Source: Pseudomonadota bacterium
GTDB taxonomy: Bacteria > Pseudomonadota > Gammaproteobacteria > Burkholderiales > Burkholderiaceae_B
NCBI GenBank assembly: GCA_023425645.1
Contig: JAFACG010000039.1
Span: 10,952-74,951 of the forward strand
DNA: 64,000 nucleotides
Direction of reading: 5' to 3'
The position numbers and the translations under genes are program-made. Positions 44,008 to 52,958 of this stretch are shown piece after piece; the first letter of the stretch is position 1, and each line of letters opens with the position of its first letter. The notes below the pieces were generated by a model. That model was given only the letters and a program-made list of their open reading frames with translations. It did no database searches and was not told the DNA's origin.

Positions 44008-44889
44008 ATGAAACGAATTGTTCTCTTCCTGATCACCAACCTGGCCGTCATGCTGGTGCTGAGCGCCTCCATGAGCATCCTCGGTGTGGGACGGTATCTG
44101 AACGCGCAGGGCCTGGACCTGACCCAACTGCTGATCTTCTCCAGCCTGGTGGGCTTTACCGGCGCCATCATTTCGCTGCTGATGAGCAAGTGGATGGCCA
44201 AGCAAAGCGTCAACGCCCGGGTGATCGATCCCAACGCCCCCGCCAATGCCGAAGAAGCCTGGCTGGTCGACACCGTTCACCAGCTGGCCGACCGCGCCGG
44301 CATCGGCCGCCCCGAAGTGGCCATCTACGAAGGCGAGCCCAACGCCTTCGCCACCGGCGCCTTCAAGAACGACGCCCTGGTGGCCGTGTCCACCGGCCTA
44401 CTGCGCGGCATGACCGAAGAGGAAGTCATGGCCGTGCTGGGCCACGAGGTCGCGCACATCGCCAACGGCGACATGGTCACGCTGACCCTGATCCAGGGCG
44501 TGGTCAACACGTTCGTGATCTTCCTGGCGCGCGTGGCCGGCTACTTCGTGGACCGCGTGCTGCTGCGCAACGAGCGCGAGGTGGGCATAGGCTACTACGC
44601 CTCGGTCTTCGTGTTCGAACTGATCTTCGGCGTGCTGGCCTCCATCATCGTGGCCTGGTTCTCGCGCCAGCGCGAATACCGCGCCGACGCCGGCTCGGCG
44701 CGCCTGCTCGGTTCGCGCCAGCCCATGATCCACGCCCTGGCCCGCCTGGGCGGCATGACTCCGGGCGAACTGCCCAAGAACTTCGAGGCCTCGGGCATCT
44801 CGGGCGGCGGCGCCGTCAGCGCCATGTTCGCCTCCCATCCGCCCATCGCGGCCCGCATCCAGGCCCTGCAGGACGCCCAGGCCGTGTAA
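44008..44889 (+). CDS. htpX: Protease HtpX homolog
   Basis: A 293-residue membrane-bound zinc metalloprotease (family M48) that degrades misfolded membrane proteins with FtsH. Seen: two N-terminal hydrophobic helices (5-25 and 40-60), the zinc motif HEVAH (146-150), two more hydrophobic segments, and the third zinc ligand in [12 protein letters not shown]. The start is the ATG at MKRIVLFL; an upstream in-frame start is not supported by the family. The 244-base gap to the divergent transporter holds a GC-rich hairpin with a short T-run. Confidence 0.95.
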   Translation: MKRIVLFLITNLAVMLVLSASMSILGVGRYLNAQGLDLTQLLIFSSLVGFTGAIISLLMSKWMAKQSVNARVIDPNAPANAEEAWLVDTVHQLADRAGIGRPEVAIYEGEPNAFATGAFKNDALVAVSTGLLRGMTEEEVMAVLGHEVAHIANGDMVTLTLIQGVVNTFVIFLARVAGYFVDRVLLRNEREVGIGYYASVFVFELIFGVLASIIVAWFSRQREYRADAGSARLLGSRQPMIHALARLGGMTPGELPKNFEASGISGGGAVSAMFASHPPIAARIQALQDAQAV

Positions 44890-44904
44890 GCCCCCCTCCC
44901 CCGC

Positions 44905-44935
44905 AAAGCCCGCCTTCATGGCGGGCTTTCTTTTA
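44905..44935 (+). terminator. Intrinsic terminator after htpX
   Basis: AAAGCCCGCC pairs with GGCGGGCTTT across a TTCAT loop and is followed by CTTTTAT, 16 bases after the htpX stop. Confidence 0.9.
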
Positions 44936-45026
44936 TCCCTGCGCCCCGGGCGCTCCTGGATGGGTTCCGCTCGGCGATCGGCCTTCAGCCGCCACCATCG
45001 AGTCCGCGCTGCGCTATGATTCATTC

Positions 45027-46691
45027 ATGAAAGAAATCTTTGCATTACTCGATTTCGGGGGGTATATCGCGCTGCTCATGTGGGGCGTCCACATGGTGCA
45101 GAGCGGGGTCCAGCGCGCCTTCGGCGCGGAGCTGGGCGTCTGGATGGGGCGCGCGCTGGGTCGTCCCAACCGCGCCTTCCTGGCGGGCGCGGCCATCACC
45201 GCCGCCATCCAGAGCAGCACCGCCACCGGGCTGATGATCACCAGCTTCGCGGCCGGCGGCCTGGTGGCGCTCGTGCCGGCCCTGGCCGCCATGCTGGGCG
45301 CCAACGTGGGCACGACCCTGATCGTGCAGCTGCTGTCCTTCAAGCTGACCGCGCTGGCGCCGGCCCTGATCCTGCTGGGCGTCTGGCTGTTCCGCGCCCA
45401 CGAGTCGGGACGCCGCCGCGACCTGGGACGAGTCTTCATCGGCCTGGGCCTGCTCCTGCTCTCCCTGCATGAACTGGTCGCGCTGTTCTCGCCCATCCAG
45501 GACGCGCCGCTCTTGAAGACCATTCTGCAGGCGCTGTCCGACTCACCCATGACGGGCCTGATCCTGGCCGCCCTCCTGACCTGGGCGGCGCACTCCAGCG
45601 TGGCCATCGTGGTGCTGATCATCTCCCTGGCCAACCATCACTCCATGGATCCGCAACTGACCTACGCCCTGGTGCTGGGCGCCAACCTGGGCACGGCCAT
45701 CAATCCGGTGCTCGAAGGCGCGGGCGGCAACAAGGACCCGGCCAGCAAGCGCCTGCCGCTGGGCAATCTGGGCACGCGCGTGGCCGGCTGCATCGTCGGC
45801 ATGCTGCTGCTGCCCTGGATCCCGGGCCTGATGAGCTGGTTCACGGACGACGCGGCGCGCGCCGCGGCCAACTTCCACACGTTCTTCAACCTGGCCGTGG
45901 CCGCCGTGTTCATGCCGCTGCTCAAGCCCTATTCGCGCCTGCTGAGCCGCCAACTGCCGCGCCGCAGCGATCGGGACGATCCCGGCAAGCCGCTCTACCT
46001 GGATGAATCGGCCCATGAAGTGCCCGCCGTGGCCCTGGGCAACGCCGCCCGGGAGGCGCTGCGCCTGTCGGACATGCTGCAGAGCATCCTGGGCACGGCT
46101 CGCCAGGCCCTGATCAGCAACAGCGCGCAAAGCATCAACCATGCGCGCTACATCAGCAACGCGGTCAACCGGCTGGACCAGCTGATCACCACCTACCTGG
46201 CCCGCCTGGACCAGGACAACCTGAGCAAGAACGACACGCGGCGCCTGAACGAGATCCTGGCCTTCTCGACCAATATGGCGCACGCCGCCACCATCAGCGT
46301 CAGCGGCCTGCTGACCCATACCAGCAAGCTGCGCAAGCAAGGCTGGATCCTGCAGAGCGACGAGCAGGAGGAGATCGGCAAGGTCATGGACCGGCTGATC
46401 CGCAACCAGCGCCAGGCCGCCGCCCTGTTCGTGGCCGAGGACGTGAAGACGGCCCGCTTCCTGGCGTTCGAGAAGGACTACTTCCGCGACCTGGAGGCCG
46501 GCGCGGCCGAACGCCACATCCGCAAGATCAAGTCGGGCCAGCTGGATTCGGCCGACCAGGGCTCGCTCTACCTGGAGATCCTGCGCGACGTGCGCACCAT
46601 CAACTCCTATCTGGTCAGCGCGGCGGCCTATCCCATACTGGCCAAGCACGACGAATTGCTGCCCAACCGGGTGCGCGACCAGGGGAACTGA
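45027..46691 (+). CDS. Na/Pi cotransporter-family protein with PhoU-like C-terminus
   Basis: A 554-residue protein. The first 310 residues hold two Na/Pi cotransporter repeats, with the QSSTATGLM and AHSSVAIVV signatures (QSS-type motifs). A cytoplasmic PhoU-like helical domain follows (about 330-554). Relatives export or import phosphate with sodium (YjbB/NptA group); direction and substrate are not shown here. The long open frame upstream is a shadow of htpX. The true ATG at MKEIFALLDF has no obvious Shine-Dalgarno. Confidence 0.9.
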   Translation: MKEIFALLDFGGYIALLMWGVHMVQSGVQRAFGAELGVWMGRALGRPNRAFLAGAAITAAIQSSTATGLMITSFAAGGLVALVPALAAMLGANVGTTLIVQLLSFKLTALAPALILLGVWLFRAHESGRRRDLGRVFIGLGLLLLSLHELVALFSPIQDAPLLKTILQALSDSPMTGLILAALLTWAAHSSVAIVVLIISLANHHSMDPQLTYALVLGANLGTAINPVLEGAGGNKDPASKRLPLGNLGTRVAGCIVGMLLLPWIPGLMSWFTDDAARAAANFHTFFNLAVAAVFMPLLKPYSRLLSRQLPRRSDRDDPGKPLYLDESAHEVPAVALGNAAREALRLSDMLQSILGTARQALISNSAQSINHARYISNAVNRLDQLITTYLARLDQDNLSKNDTRRLNEILAFSTNMAHAATISVSGLLTHTSKLRKQGWILQSDEQEEIGKVMDRLIRNQRQAAALFVAEDVKTARFLAFEKDYFRDLEAGAAERHIRKIKSGQLDSADQGSLYLEILRDVRTINSYLVSAAAYPILAKHDELLPNRVRDQGN

Positions 46692-46710
46692 AGGCGATTC
46701 GCTCAGGCAG

Positions 46711-46738
46711 AAAAAAGGGGCGTCGAATCGCCCCTTTT
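46711..46738. terminator. Bidirectional terminator (Na/Pi gene / polA)
   Basis: AAAAGGGGCG pairs with CGCCCCTTTT across TCGAAT, with A and T runs on both sides, between two convergent genes. Confidence 0.88.
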
Positions 46739-46751
46739 CCGTCTCCGGCAG

Positions 46752-49469
46752 TCAGTGAGCCTGCTCCCAGTTCTCGCCCACGCCCACTTCGGCCACCAGC
46801 GGAACATCCAGCTTGGCCACATTGCACATCAGGCCGGGCAACTGCTCGCGCAGCAGCTCCAGCTCATCCGGGGGCACGTCGAACACGAGTTCGTCGTGCA
46901 CCTGCATGACCATCTGCGTCTTCAGGCCCTTTTCCCGGATCCAGTCCTGGACGGCCACCATGGCCATCTTGATCAGGTCGGCCGAGGTGCCCTGCATGGG
47001 CGCATTGATCGCGGCGCGCTCGGCGCCGGCCGTGCGCGGACCCTTGGCCCCTTTGAGTTCCGGCAGCCACAGGCGGCGACCGAATACGGTTTCCACGAAG
47101 CCCTGATCATGCGCCAGCGCCTTGATGCGGCTCATGTAGTCGGCCACGCCGGGATAGCGCGTGAAGTAGCGATCTATGTAGGCGCGCGCCGCATCCCGGG
47201 TGATGCCCAGGTTGCTGGCCAGGCCGAATTCGCCCATGCCGTAGATCAGACCGAAGTTGATGGCCTTGGCGGCGCGGCGCTGGTCCGAGGTGACCTCCTC
47301 GGTCTTCACGCCGAAGATTTCGGCCGCCGTGGCCGTATGCACGTCTCCGCCCTGCTCGAACACCTGCTGCAGGTTCACGTCGCCCGACACATGGGCCATG
47401 ACGCGCAACTCGATCTGGGAATAGTCCGCGGACACGACCTTGCCCTGCTCGGACACGAAGGCCGTACGCACGCGCCGGCCTTCGGCCGTGCGCACCGGGA
47501 TGTTCTGCAGGTTCGGATCCGAGGACGCCAGCCGCCCGGTCACCACCCCGGCCTGGGAATAGCGCGTGTGGACGCGCCCGGTGCGTGGATTGACCATCTT
47601 GGGCAGCTTGTCCGTATAGGTGGACTTCAGCTTGGCCAGGCCGCGGTATTCGAGCAGGACCTGGGGCAAGGGATAGTCCTGGGCCAGGCGGGTCAGCACG
47701 TCCTCATCGGTGGACGGCGCGCCGCTGGCCGTCTTGCGCACCACCGGAATGCCCAGCTTGCCGAACAGGATCTCCCCGACCTGCTTGGGCGAATTCATGT
47801 TGAAAGGCTGGCCGGCCAGTTCGTACGCCTTGTTCTCCAGCTCCAGCATCGTCTGCCCCAGCTCGCGGCTTTGCCGGGCCAGCGCCTGCACGTCCACCTT
47901 GACGCCATTGCGCTCCACGATGGTCAGCACCTCCGAGGTCTGGACCTCCAGCAGATAGACGCGCTCCAGCCCGGCCTGCTCGGCCACCTTGGGGCGCAGG
48001 CACTCGTGCAGGCGCAAGGTGTAGTCGGCGTCCTCGCAAGCATACTTCGATGCCGTCGGGATGTCCACCTCGTCAAAGCAGATCTGCTTGGCGCCCTTGC
48101 CGCAGATGTCCTCGTAGGAGGTGCCCTTCAAGCCCAGCCATTGCAGGGCCAGCTCTTCCATGTTGACGCGCTTGTGCGACTGCAGCACGTAGGCCTGCAG
48201 CATGGTGTCTTCGCGTATGCCGCGCAATGCCACGCCTTCGTTGGCAAAGACATGGCTGTCGTACTTGGCGTTGTGCAGCAGCTTGGCGGCCTGGGCGTCT
48301 TCCAGCCAGGGCCGCAGCACATCGAGCACCAGGTCCTTGTCCAGCTGCTCCAGCTCGTGGGTGGCGCGATGCGCCACCGGCACATAGAAGGCCTGGCCCG
48401 TACGCACCGCCACGGACAGGCCCACCAGGCGCGCCTGCAGGGGGTCCAGCGAGGACGTCTCCGTATCCAGCGCCGTCAATCCGGCCTGCTGCAGCAGTTG
48501 CAGCAAGGCTCGCAATTGCGGCTCCGTGGTCACCGTCTGGTAGTCCAGCTGGTCGGGCGCGGCCTGAACCTGCGTCTGAACCCGGCCGTCCTGCGCCGGG
48601 ATGCGGTCCGGATCGCCGGTCAGCTCGCGCAGCCAGCTGCGAAAGCCATAGGTCTCGTAGATGTCCTGCAGGACTTCCAGATCGGGAGGCAGGGGCGCCA
48701 GGGCGGCGAAGTCGCCGCTGAAGCCCGGCACCTCGCAATCCAGCTTGACGGCCACCAGCTTGCGCGTCAGCTCGAAATTGGGGCTGAAATCGCGCAGGTT
48801 CTGGCCGGCCACGCCCTTGATGCTGTCCGCGTGGCGCAGCAATTCATCCAGGCTGCCGTGTTCGCTCAGCCACTTGGCGGCCGTCTTGGGCCCCACCTTG
48901 GGCACGCCGGGGATGTTGTCGGAGGTATCGCCGATCAGCATCAGGTAATCGATGATCTGGTCCGGACGCACGCCGTACTTGGCGATCACGCCCTCGATGT
49001 CCAGGCGCTCGTTGCTCATGGTGTTGACCAGTTCGACGTGCTCGTTGACCAGCTGCGCCAGGTCCTTGTCGCCGGTGGACACCACGGTGTCTATGCCGCG
49101 CTCGGTCGCCAGGCGAGCCAGCGTGCCGATGATGTCGTCCGCCTCCACGCCCGGCGCGCAGATCAGATGCCAGCCCATGGCGCGCACCGCGCGTTGGATG
49201 GGCTCGATCTGCTGGGCGAGGTCTTCCGACATGGAAGGACGGTGGGCCTTGTACTGCTCGTAGAGGTCGTCGCGGAAGGTGCGGCCCTTGGCGTCGAATA
49301 TACACACCATATAGTCGGCCTGATAATCCTGCAGCAGCCGGCGCAGCATGCCGATGACGCCGTACAGCGCGCCCGTGGGCTGGCCCTGGGCGTTTCTCAG
49401 ATCGGGCATCGCGTGGTACGCTCGATACAGATAGCTGGAACCATCAACAAGCAACAAGGTTTTTTTCAT
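46752..49469 (-). CDS. polA: DNA polymerase I
   Basis: 905 residues in the standard three-domain order: 5' nuclease (about 1-290, MKKTLLLVDGSSYLYRAYHA), 3'-5' exonuclease (about 320-510, with ALDTETSSLDP retaining catalytic acids), and family A polymerase with DYSQIELR, motif B RRAAKAINFGLIYGM and VHDEL. It fills gaps and removes RNA primers. The start is fixed by the conserved N-terminus even though the open frame continues upstream. Its ATG overlaps by 2 bases the ATG of the divergent LOG gene. Confidence 0.97.
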   Translation of the reverse strand: MKKTLLLVDGSSYLYRAYHAMPDLRNAQGQPTGALYGVIGMLRRLLQDYQADYMVCIFDAKGRTFRDDLYEQYKAHRPSMSEDLAQQIEPIQRAVRAMGWHLICAPGVEADDIIGTLARLATERGIDTVVSTGDKDLAQLVNEHVELVNTMSNERLDIEGVIAKYGVRPDQIIDYLMLIGDTSDNIPGVPKVGPKTAAKWLSEHGSLDELLRHADSIKGVAGQNLRDFSPNFELTRKLVAVKLDCEVPGFSGDFAALAPLPPDLEVLQDIYETYGFRSWLRELTGDPDRIPAQDGRVQTQVQAAPDQLDYQTVTTEPQLRALLQLLQQAGLTALDTETSSLDPLQARLVGLSVAVRTGQAFYVPVAHRATHELEQLDKDLVLDVLRPWLEDAQAAKLLHNAKYDSHVFANEGVALRGIREDTMLQAYVLQSHKRVNMEELALQWLGLKGTSYEDICGKGAKQICFDEVDIPTASKYACEDADYTLRLHECLRPKVAEQAGLERVYLLEVQTSEVLTIVERNGVKVDVQALARQSRELGQTMLELENKAYELAGQPFNMNSPKQVGEILFGKLGIPVVRKTASGAPSTDEDVLTRLAQDYPLPQVLLEYRGLAKLKSTYTDKLPKMVNPRTGRVHTRYSQAGVVTGRLASSDPNLQNIPVRTAEGRRVRTAFVSEQGKVVSADYSQIELRVMAHVSGDVNLQQVFEQGGDVHTATAAEIFGVKTEEVTSDQRRAAKAINFGLIYGMGEFGLASNLGITRDAARAYIDRYFTRYPGVADYMSRIKALAHDQGFVETVFGRRLWLPELKGAKGPRTAGAERAAINAPMQGTSADLIKMAMVAVQDWIREKGLKTQMVMQVHDELVFDVPPDELELLREQLPGLMCNVAKLDVPLVAEVGVGENWEQAH

Positions 49470-50136
49470 GTCTAACAATAAAATCGTCCGTTTACCGGCC
49501 ACAGAGCAGATTCCGACCATCATGCGGGAACTGCAGACTGCGGCCGATACATTAAAAGAAATGGGCGCGGGCGTCAGCGTGTTCGGCAGCGCGCGCATCA
49601 AGCCTGGTCACCCTTATTATCAACTGGCCCAGGAAGTGGGCCGCCGCCTGGCCGAAGCCGGCGTCACCCTGATCGCCGGCGGCGGCCCGGGCCTGATGGA
49701 AGCCGCGAACAAAGGCGCGTTCGAGGCGGGCGGGCAAAGCGTCGGCCTGAATATACGCCTGCCCCACGAAACCACCAACAACCCCTACCAGACCCAGAGC
49801 CTGCAGTTCGAATATTTCTATTCGCGCAAGGCCACCTTCTTCATGCACAGCTGGGCGTACATCGCGCTGCCCGGCGGTTTCGGCACCATGGATGAACTGT
49901 TCGAGGTCATGACGCTGGTGCAGACTGGCAAGGTGCCGCCGGCTCCCATTGTACTGATCGGGACCGAGTTTTGGTCCGGCCTGATCGGCTGGATCCGCGA
50001 ACAGCTGCTGACACTGGGGCTCATCGCGCCCAAGGACCTGGATCTGCTGGTGGTCACCGACGATCTGGACGAGGTCATGACCTACATCAACAAGTGCTGC
50101 GTGCTGCCTAGGGCCGAACCCGCATTGCCCCAATAA
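49468..50136 (+). CDS. LOG family protein (lysine decarboxylase-like)
   Basis: A 222-residue Rossmann-like protein of the LOG/TIGR00730 family. Seen: SVFGSARI (37-44), AGGGPGLMEAANKGA, and the signature LPGGFGTMDE. Characterised members cleave cytokinin riboside monophosphates and other nucleotide monophosphates; they are not lysine decarboxylases despite the old name. AAGG lies 9 bases before the ATG. If the true start is MRELQTAAD (residue 19), the overlap with the polA start would vanish. Confidence 0.88.
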   Translation: MSNNKIVRLPATEQIPTIMRELQTAADTLKEMGAGVSVFGSARIKPGHPYYQLAQEVGRRLAEAGVTLIAGGGPGLMEAANKGAFEAGGQSVGLNIRLPHETTNNPYQTQSLQFEYFYSRKATFFMHSWAYIALPGGFGTMDELFEVMTLVQTGKVPPAPIVLIGTEFWSGLIGWIREQLLTLGLIAPKDLDLLVVTDDLDEVMTYINKCCVLPRAEPALPQ

Positions 50137-50167
50137 GGCTGACGGGTTAAATTTGCGTTCTCTTACC

Positions 50168-50191
50168 TCGGCCCTCCATCAGCAGGGCCGA
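50168..50191 (+). terminator. Hairpin after the LOG gene
   Basis: TCGGCCCT pairs perfectly with AGGGCCGA across an 8-base loop, 31 bases after the stop. The following ATTCGTATT is only weakly T-rich, so this is a probable but imperfect terminator. Confidence 0.5.
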
Positions 50192-50237
50192 ATTCGTATT
50201 GAATGCCACAAGCTTGTCAATATTTGCAGGAGCACAC

Positions 50238-51029
50238 ATGAACAAGATCCTTGCCCGCCTTCTGATGACGGCCTTATGCAGCGTCGCGCTGCCTGCGGCG
50301 CACGCCGCCGATGTCGAGGAAATCCGCTTTGCCACCGAAGCCGGCTACCCGCCCTTCGAATACCTGAGCCCCAGCGGCGAGTTGCAAGGCTTTGACATCG
50401 ACATCGGCAATGAAATCTGCAAGCGCCTGCAAGCCAAGTGTGTCTGGATAGACACCTCTTTCGATAGCCTGATACCCGGCCTGCAGGCTCGCAAGTTCGA
50501 CCTGGCCAACTCCACCATGACCGCCACCGCCGCGCGCGCCAAGGTCATCGACTTCTCCGAACCCATGTACAGCGTGCCGGTGCGCCTGGCGGCCCGCAAG
50601 GGCAGCGGCCTGGAGCCCACGGCTGAATCGCTCAAGGGCAAACGCGTGGGCGTGCAACAAGGCACCACCATGGAAACCTACGCCCGCCAGAACTGGGCGC
50701 CGAACGGCGTGACCGTGGTGGCCTACCCCAGCTACACGGACGCTTTCAATGACCTGGCCGGCGGTCGCGTGGACGCCACCTTCCAAGAAGCCCAGAACGC
50801 CGTGGAAGGCTTTCTGACCAAGCCCGCCGGCGCGGACTTCGAGCTGACCGGCTCGGTGATCACCGACAGCCCCATCCTGAACGAGCCCATCGCCATGGGC
50901 CTGCGCAAGGGCAACAAGAAACTCAAGACGGCCATTGATCAGACCCTGCGCGACATGAAGGCCGACGGCACCATGCAGACCTTCGCAAACAAATACTTCC
51001 ATAAAGAAAACATCCGCATCGCCCCCTGA
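50238..51029 (+). CDS. Polar amino acid ABC transporter binding protein (ArgT/HisJ/ArtJ type)
   Basis: A 263-residue periplasmic binding protein. The signal peptide spans residues 1-23 (cleavage after AHA). The mature part has GYPPFEYLSPSGELQGFDIDIG, then IDTSFDSLIPGLQARKFD, typical of the lysine/arginine/ornithine/histidine binders of SBP family 3. The start MNKILARL has AGGAG 6 bases before it; an upstream in-frame ATG is less likely. Two permease genes follow, but no ATPase gene. Confidence 0.92.
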   Translation: MNKILARLLMTALCSVALPAAHAADVEEIRFATEAGYPPFEYLSPSGELQGFDIDIGNEICKRLQAKCVWIDTSFDSLIPGLQARKFDLANSTMTATAARAKVIDFSEPMYSVPVRLAARKGSGLEPTAESLKGKRVGVQQGTTMETYARQNWAPNGVTVVAYPSYTDAFNDLAGGRVDATFQEAQNAVEGFLTKPAGADFELTGSVITDSPILNEPIAMGLRKGNKKLKTAIDQTLRDMKADGTMQTFANKYFHKENIRIAP

Positions 51030-51044
51030 CCTGGACGCCAGACC

Positions 51045-51734
51045 ATGCTGCTTTACGGTTATGGGCCACAGTTGCTGGCCGGCACCTGGGAGACCATCAA
51101 GCTGGCGATCCTGTCGCTGCTGGTATCCCTGGCGCTGGGCCTGCTCACGGCCCTCACGAAGCTGTCCCGCGCGCCGCTGCTGCGGCTGGCGGGCGGCCTG
51201 TACACGACGCTGATCCGGGGCATTCCGGACCTGGTGCTGCTGATGCTGTTCTTCTTCAGCCTGCAGATCTGGCTGAACGACTTAACCGACTGGCTGGAGA
51301 TCGACATGTTCGAGATCGATCCTTTCGGCGCGGGCGTCGTCACCCTGGGCTTCATCTACGGAGCCTATTTCGCCGAAACCTTCCGCGGCGCGCTGCTGGC
51401 CATCCCCAAAGGCCAGATCGAAGCCGGCAAGGCCTGCGGCTGGAGCACTCTGCTGATTCTGCGCCGCATCCAGATTCCCCAGATGATGCGCTACGCCCTT
51501 CCGGGCCTGGGGAACAACTGGCAGGTGCTGCTCAAGTCCACTGCGCTGGTGTCTCTGATCGGGCTGAGCGATGTGGTGAAAATCGCTCAGAACGCGGGTA
51601 ATGCCACCTTCGATCCCTTTCTGTTCGTTGGCCTGACGGCCCTGATCTACCTGGCGCTCACAGCCGTCAGCAATGTGGGGCTGCGCTATCTGGAGCGGCG
51701 CTACAACATGGGCGTGCGGGGAGCGGAATTCTGA
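51045..51734 (+). CDS. Polar amino acid ABC transporter permease (HisQ-type)
   Basis: A 229-residue inner-membrane permease of the His/Glu/Gln/Arg/opine family. Seen: LAGTWETIKLAILSLLVSLALGL in the first helix and its start region, RGIPDLVLLMLFFF, and the ATPase-docking loop EAGKACGWSTLLILRRI near residue 126. It pairs with the next gene product, whose ATG overlaps its stop (TGATG). It starts 15 bases after the binding protein gene. Confidence 0.92.
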   Translation: MLLYGYGPQLLAGTWETIKLAILSLLVSLALGLLTALTKLSRAPLLRLAGGLYTTLIRGIPDLVLLMLFFFSLQIWLNDLTDWLEIDMFEIDPFGAGVVTLGFIYGAYFAETFRGALLAIPKGQIEAGKACGWSTLLILRRIQIPQMMRYALPGLGNNWQVLLKSTALVSLIGLSDVVKIAQNAGNATFDPFLFVGLTALIYLALTAVSNVGLRYLERRYNMGVRGAEF

Positions 51735-52435
51735 TGGACGTACTGAACGAATTCTGGCGCGCCTACCTATACCAGAGCAACGGCCAGCTATCGGGCCTGG
51801 CCATGACGCTGTGGCTGCTGGTGCTGTCGGTCACCATGGGCTTTTTCCTGTCCATCTTCATGGCCATGGGCCGGGTCTCGGCCAAGCCCTGGCTGTCCCG
51901 CCCCATCGGCGCCTTCACATACTTCTTCCGCGGCACGCCCCTGTATGTGCAGATCCTGCTGATCTATACGGCCATGTACAAGCTGGCCATCGTCAAGGCG
52001 GTCCCGCCGCTGGAAGCCTTCTTCCAGAGCGGCTTCAACTGCCTGGTGTTGGCGCTGACGCTCAATACCGTGGGCTACACCACCGAGATCTTCGCCGGCT
52101 CGATCCGATCCATGCCGCCCGGCGAAGTGGAGGCTGCACGGGCCTACGGCATGTCGGGCTGGACCCTGTACCGACGCGTCATCCTGCCCCAGGCGCTGCG
52201 GCGGGCCCTGCCTGCCTACAGCAATGAAGTGATCCTGATGCTGCACGCCACTTCCCTGGCATTCACCGCCACGGTGCCCGACCTGTTGAAGATCGCGCGC
52301 GACGCCAATGCCGCGACCTACCAGACCTTCACTTCCTACGGGTTCGCGGCCCTGATCTACCTGGGCGTGTCCTTCGCCCTGGTCGGCCTGTTCCGTATCG
52401 TCGAGAAGCGTCAGACGGCCTTCTTGAACAGCTGA
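51734..52435 (+). CDS. Polar amino acid ABC transporter permease (HisM-type)
   Basis: A 233-residue permease, partner of the HisQ-type protein. Seen: FFRGTPLYVQILLIYT, SIRSMPPGEVEAARAYGMSG and RRALPAYSNEVILMLH. Transport needs two ATPase subunits (HisP type), but none follows: the next gene, 46 bases on, is on the opposite strand and encodes a DUF1641 protein. The ATPase is presumably encoded elsewhere or shared with another importer. Confidence 0.92.
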   Translation: MDVLNEFWRAYLYQSNGQLSGLAMTLWLLVLSVTMGFFLSIFMAMGRVSAKPWLSRPIGAFTYFFRGTPLYVQILLIYTAMYKLAIVKAVPPLEAFFQSGFNCLVLALTLNTVGYTTEIFAGSIRSMPPGEVEAARAYGMSGWTLYRRVILPQALRRALPAYSNEVILMLHATSLAFTATVPDLLKIARDANAATYQTFTSYGFAALIYLGVSFALVGLFRIVEKRQTAFLNS

Positions 52436-52447
52436 ACCGACTGCAGG

Positions 52448-52476
52448 GCCGGGGCATGTCCAGAATGCGCCCCGGC
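52448..52476. terminator. Hairpin between the permease gene and the DUF1641 gene
   Basis: GCCGGGGC pairs with GCCCCGGC across a 13-base loop between two convergent genes. There is no T-run, so its function is uncertain. Confidence 0.4.
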
Positions 52477-52481
52477 GCCCC

Positions 52482-52943
52482 TCAGTCGCCGGTGTAATCC
52501 AGGTTCTGGTAGCGCATCTGCTTGCCCATCACCCCCGCCATCAACAGAAAGAAGGTCAGGCCGCGGCGTACGTCGGGCTCCTTGGCCAGACGTACCAGCC
52601 CCATCAGTGAAAGCGTCTGTTCGCTGGCGCGCAATTGATCGGCCGCCATGCGCGCCGCGTTGCCGGCTGCCCAGGCGGCCCCCACGCCTTCCTCGAAAGC
52701 GCGCGCCAGCTTCTCGATCATATAGTCATCGCTCATGTCCACCAGATCGGCCATCAGCGAGGCCACGTCCACCAGGCGATTGAGCCGTCCGCCGGCCAGC
52801 AGCGGCTCCACCTTGGCCAGGAACTCCTCCAGGCCCTTGATGCCCGGATCTTCGCCCAGCAATGATTTCAAGCGCGAGCTCTTCGCCTGTCCGGCGGCTT
52901 GCGTCACGCCCTGCTCCAGCTCCTTGTTCAGTTCTGCTGTCAT
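52482..52943 (-). CDS. DUF1641 family protein
   Basis: A 153-residue mostly helical protein of the DUF1641 family, with the typical core GLEEFLAKVEPLLAGGRLNRLVDVASL and LMGLVRLAKEPDVRRGLTF. Function is not established. The family is often found beside sulfide:quinone oxidoreductase-like or formate dehydrogenase genes, as here. It starts 15 bases after the SQR-like gene with AAGGAG in the gap, so the two form an operon. Confidence 0.88.
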   Translation of the reverse strand: MTAELNKELEQGVTQAAGQAKSSRLKSLLGEDPGIKGLEEFLAKVEPLLAGGRLNRLVDVASLMADLVDMSDDYMIEKLARAFEEGVGAAWAAGNAARMAADQLRASEQTLSLMGLVRLAKEPDVRRGLTFFLLMAGVMGKQMRYQNLDYTGD

Positions 52944-52958
52944 CGATGCTCTCCTTGT

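Noticed and set aside
46755..49475. A 906-codon open frame opposite polA
   Set aside because: Same shadow composition; polA is complete and conserved on the minus strand.
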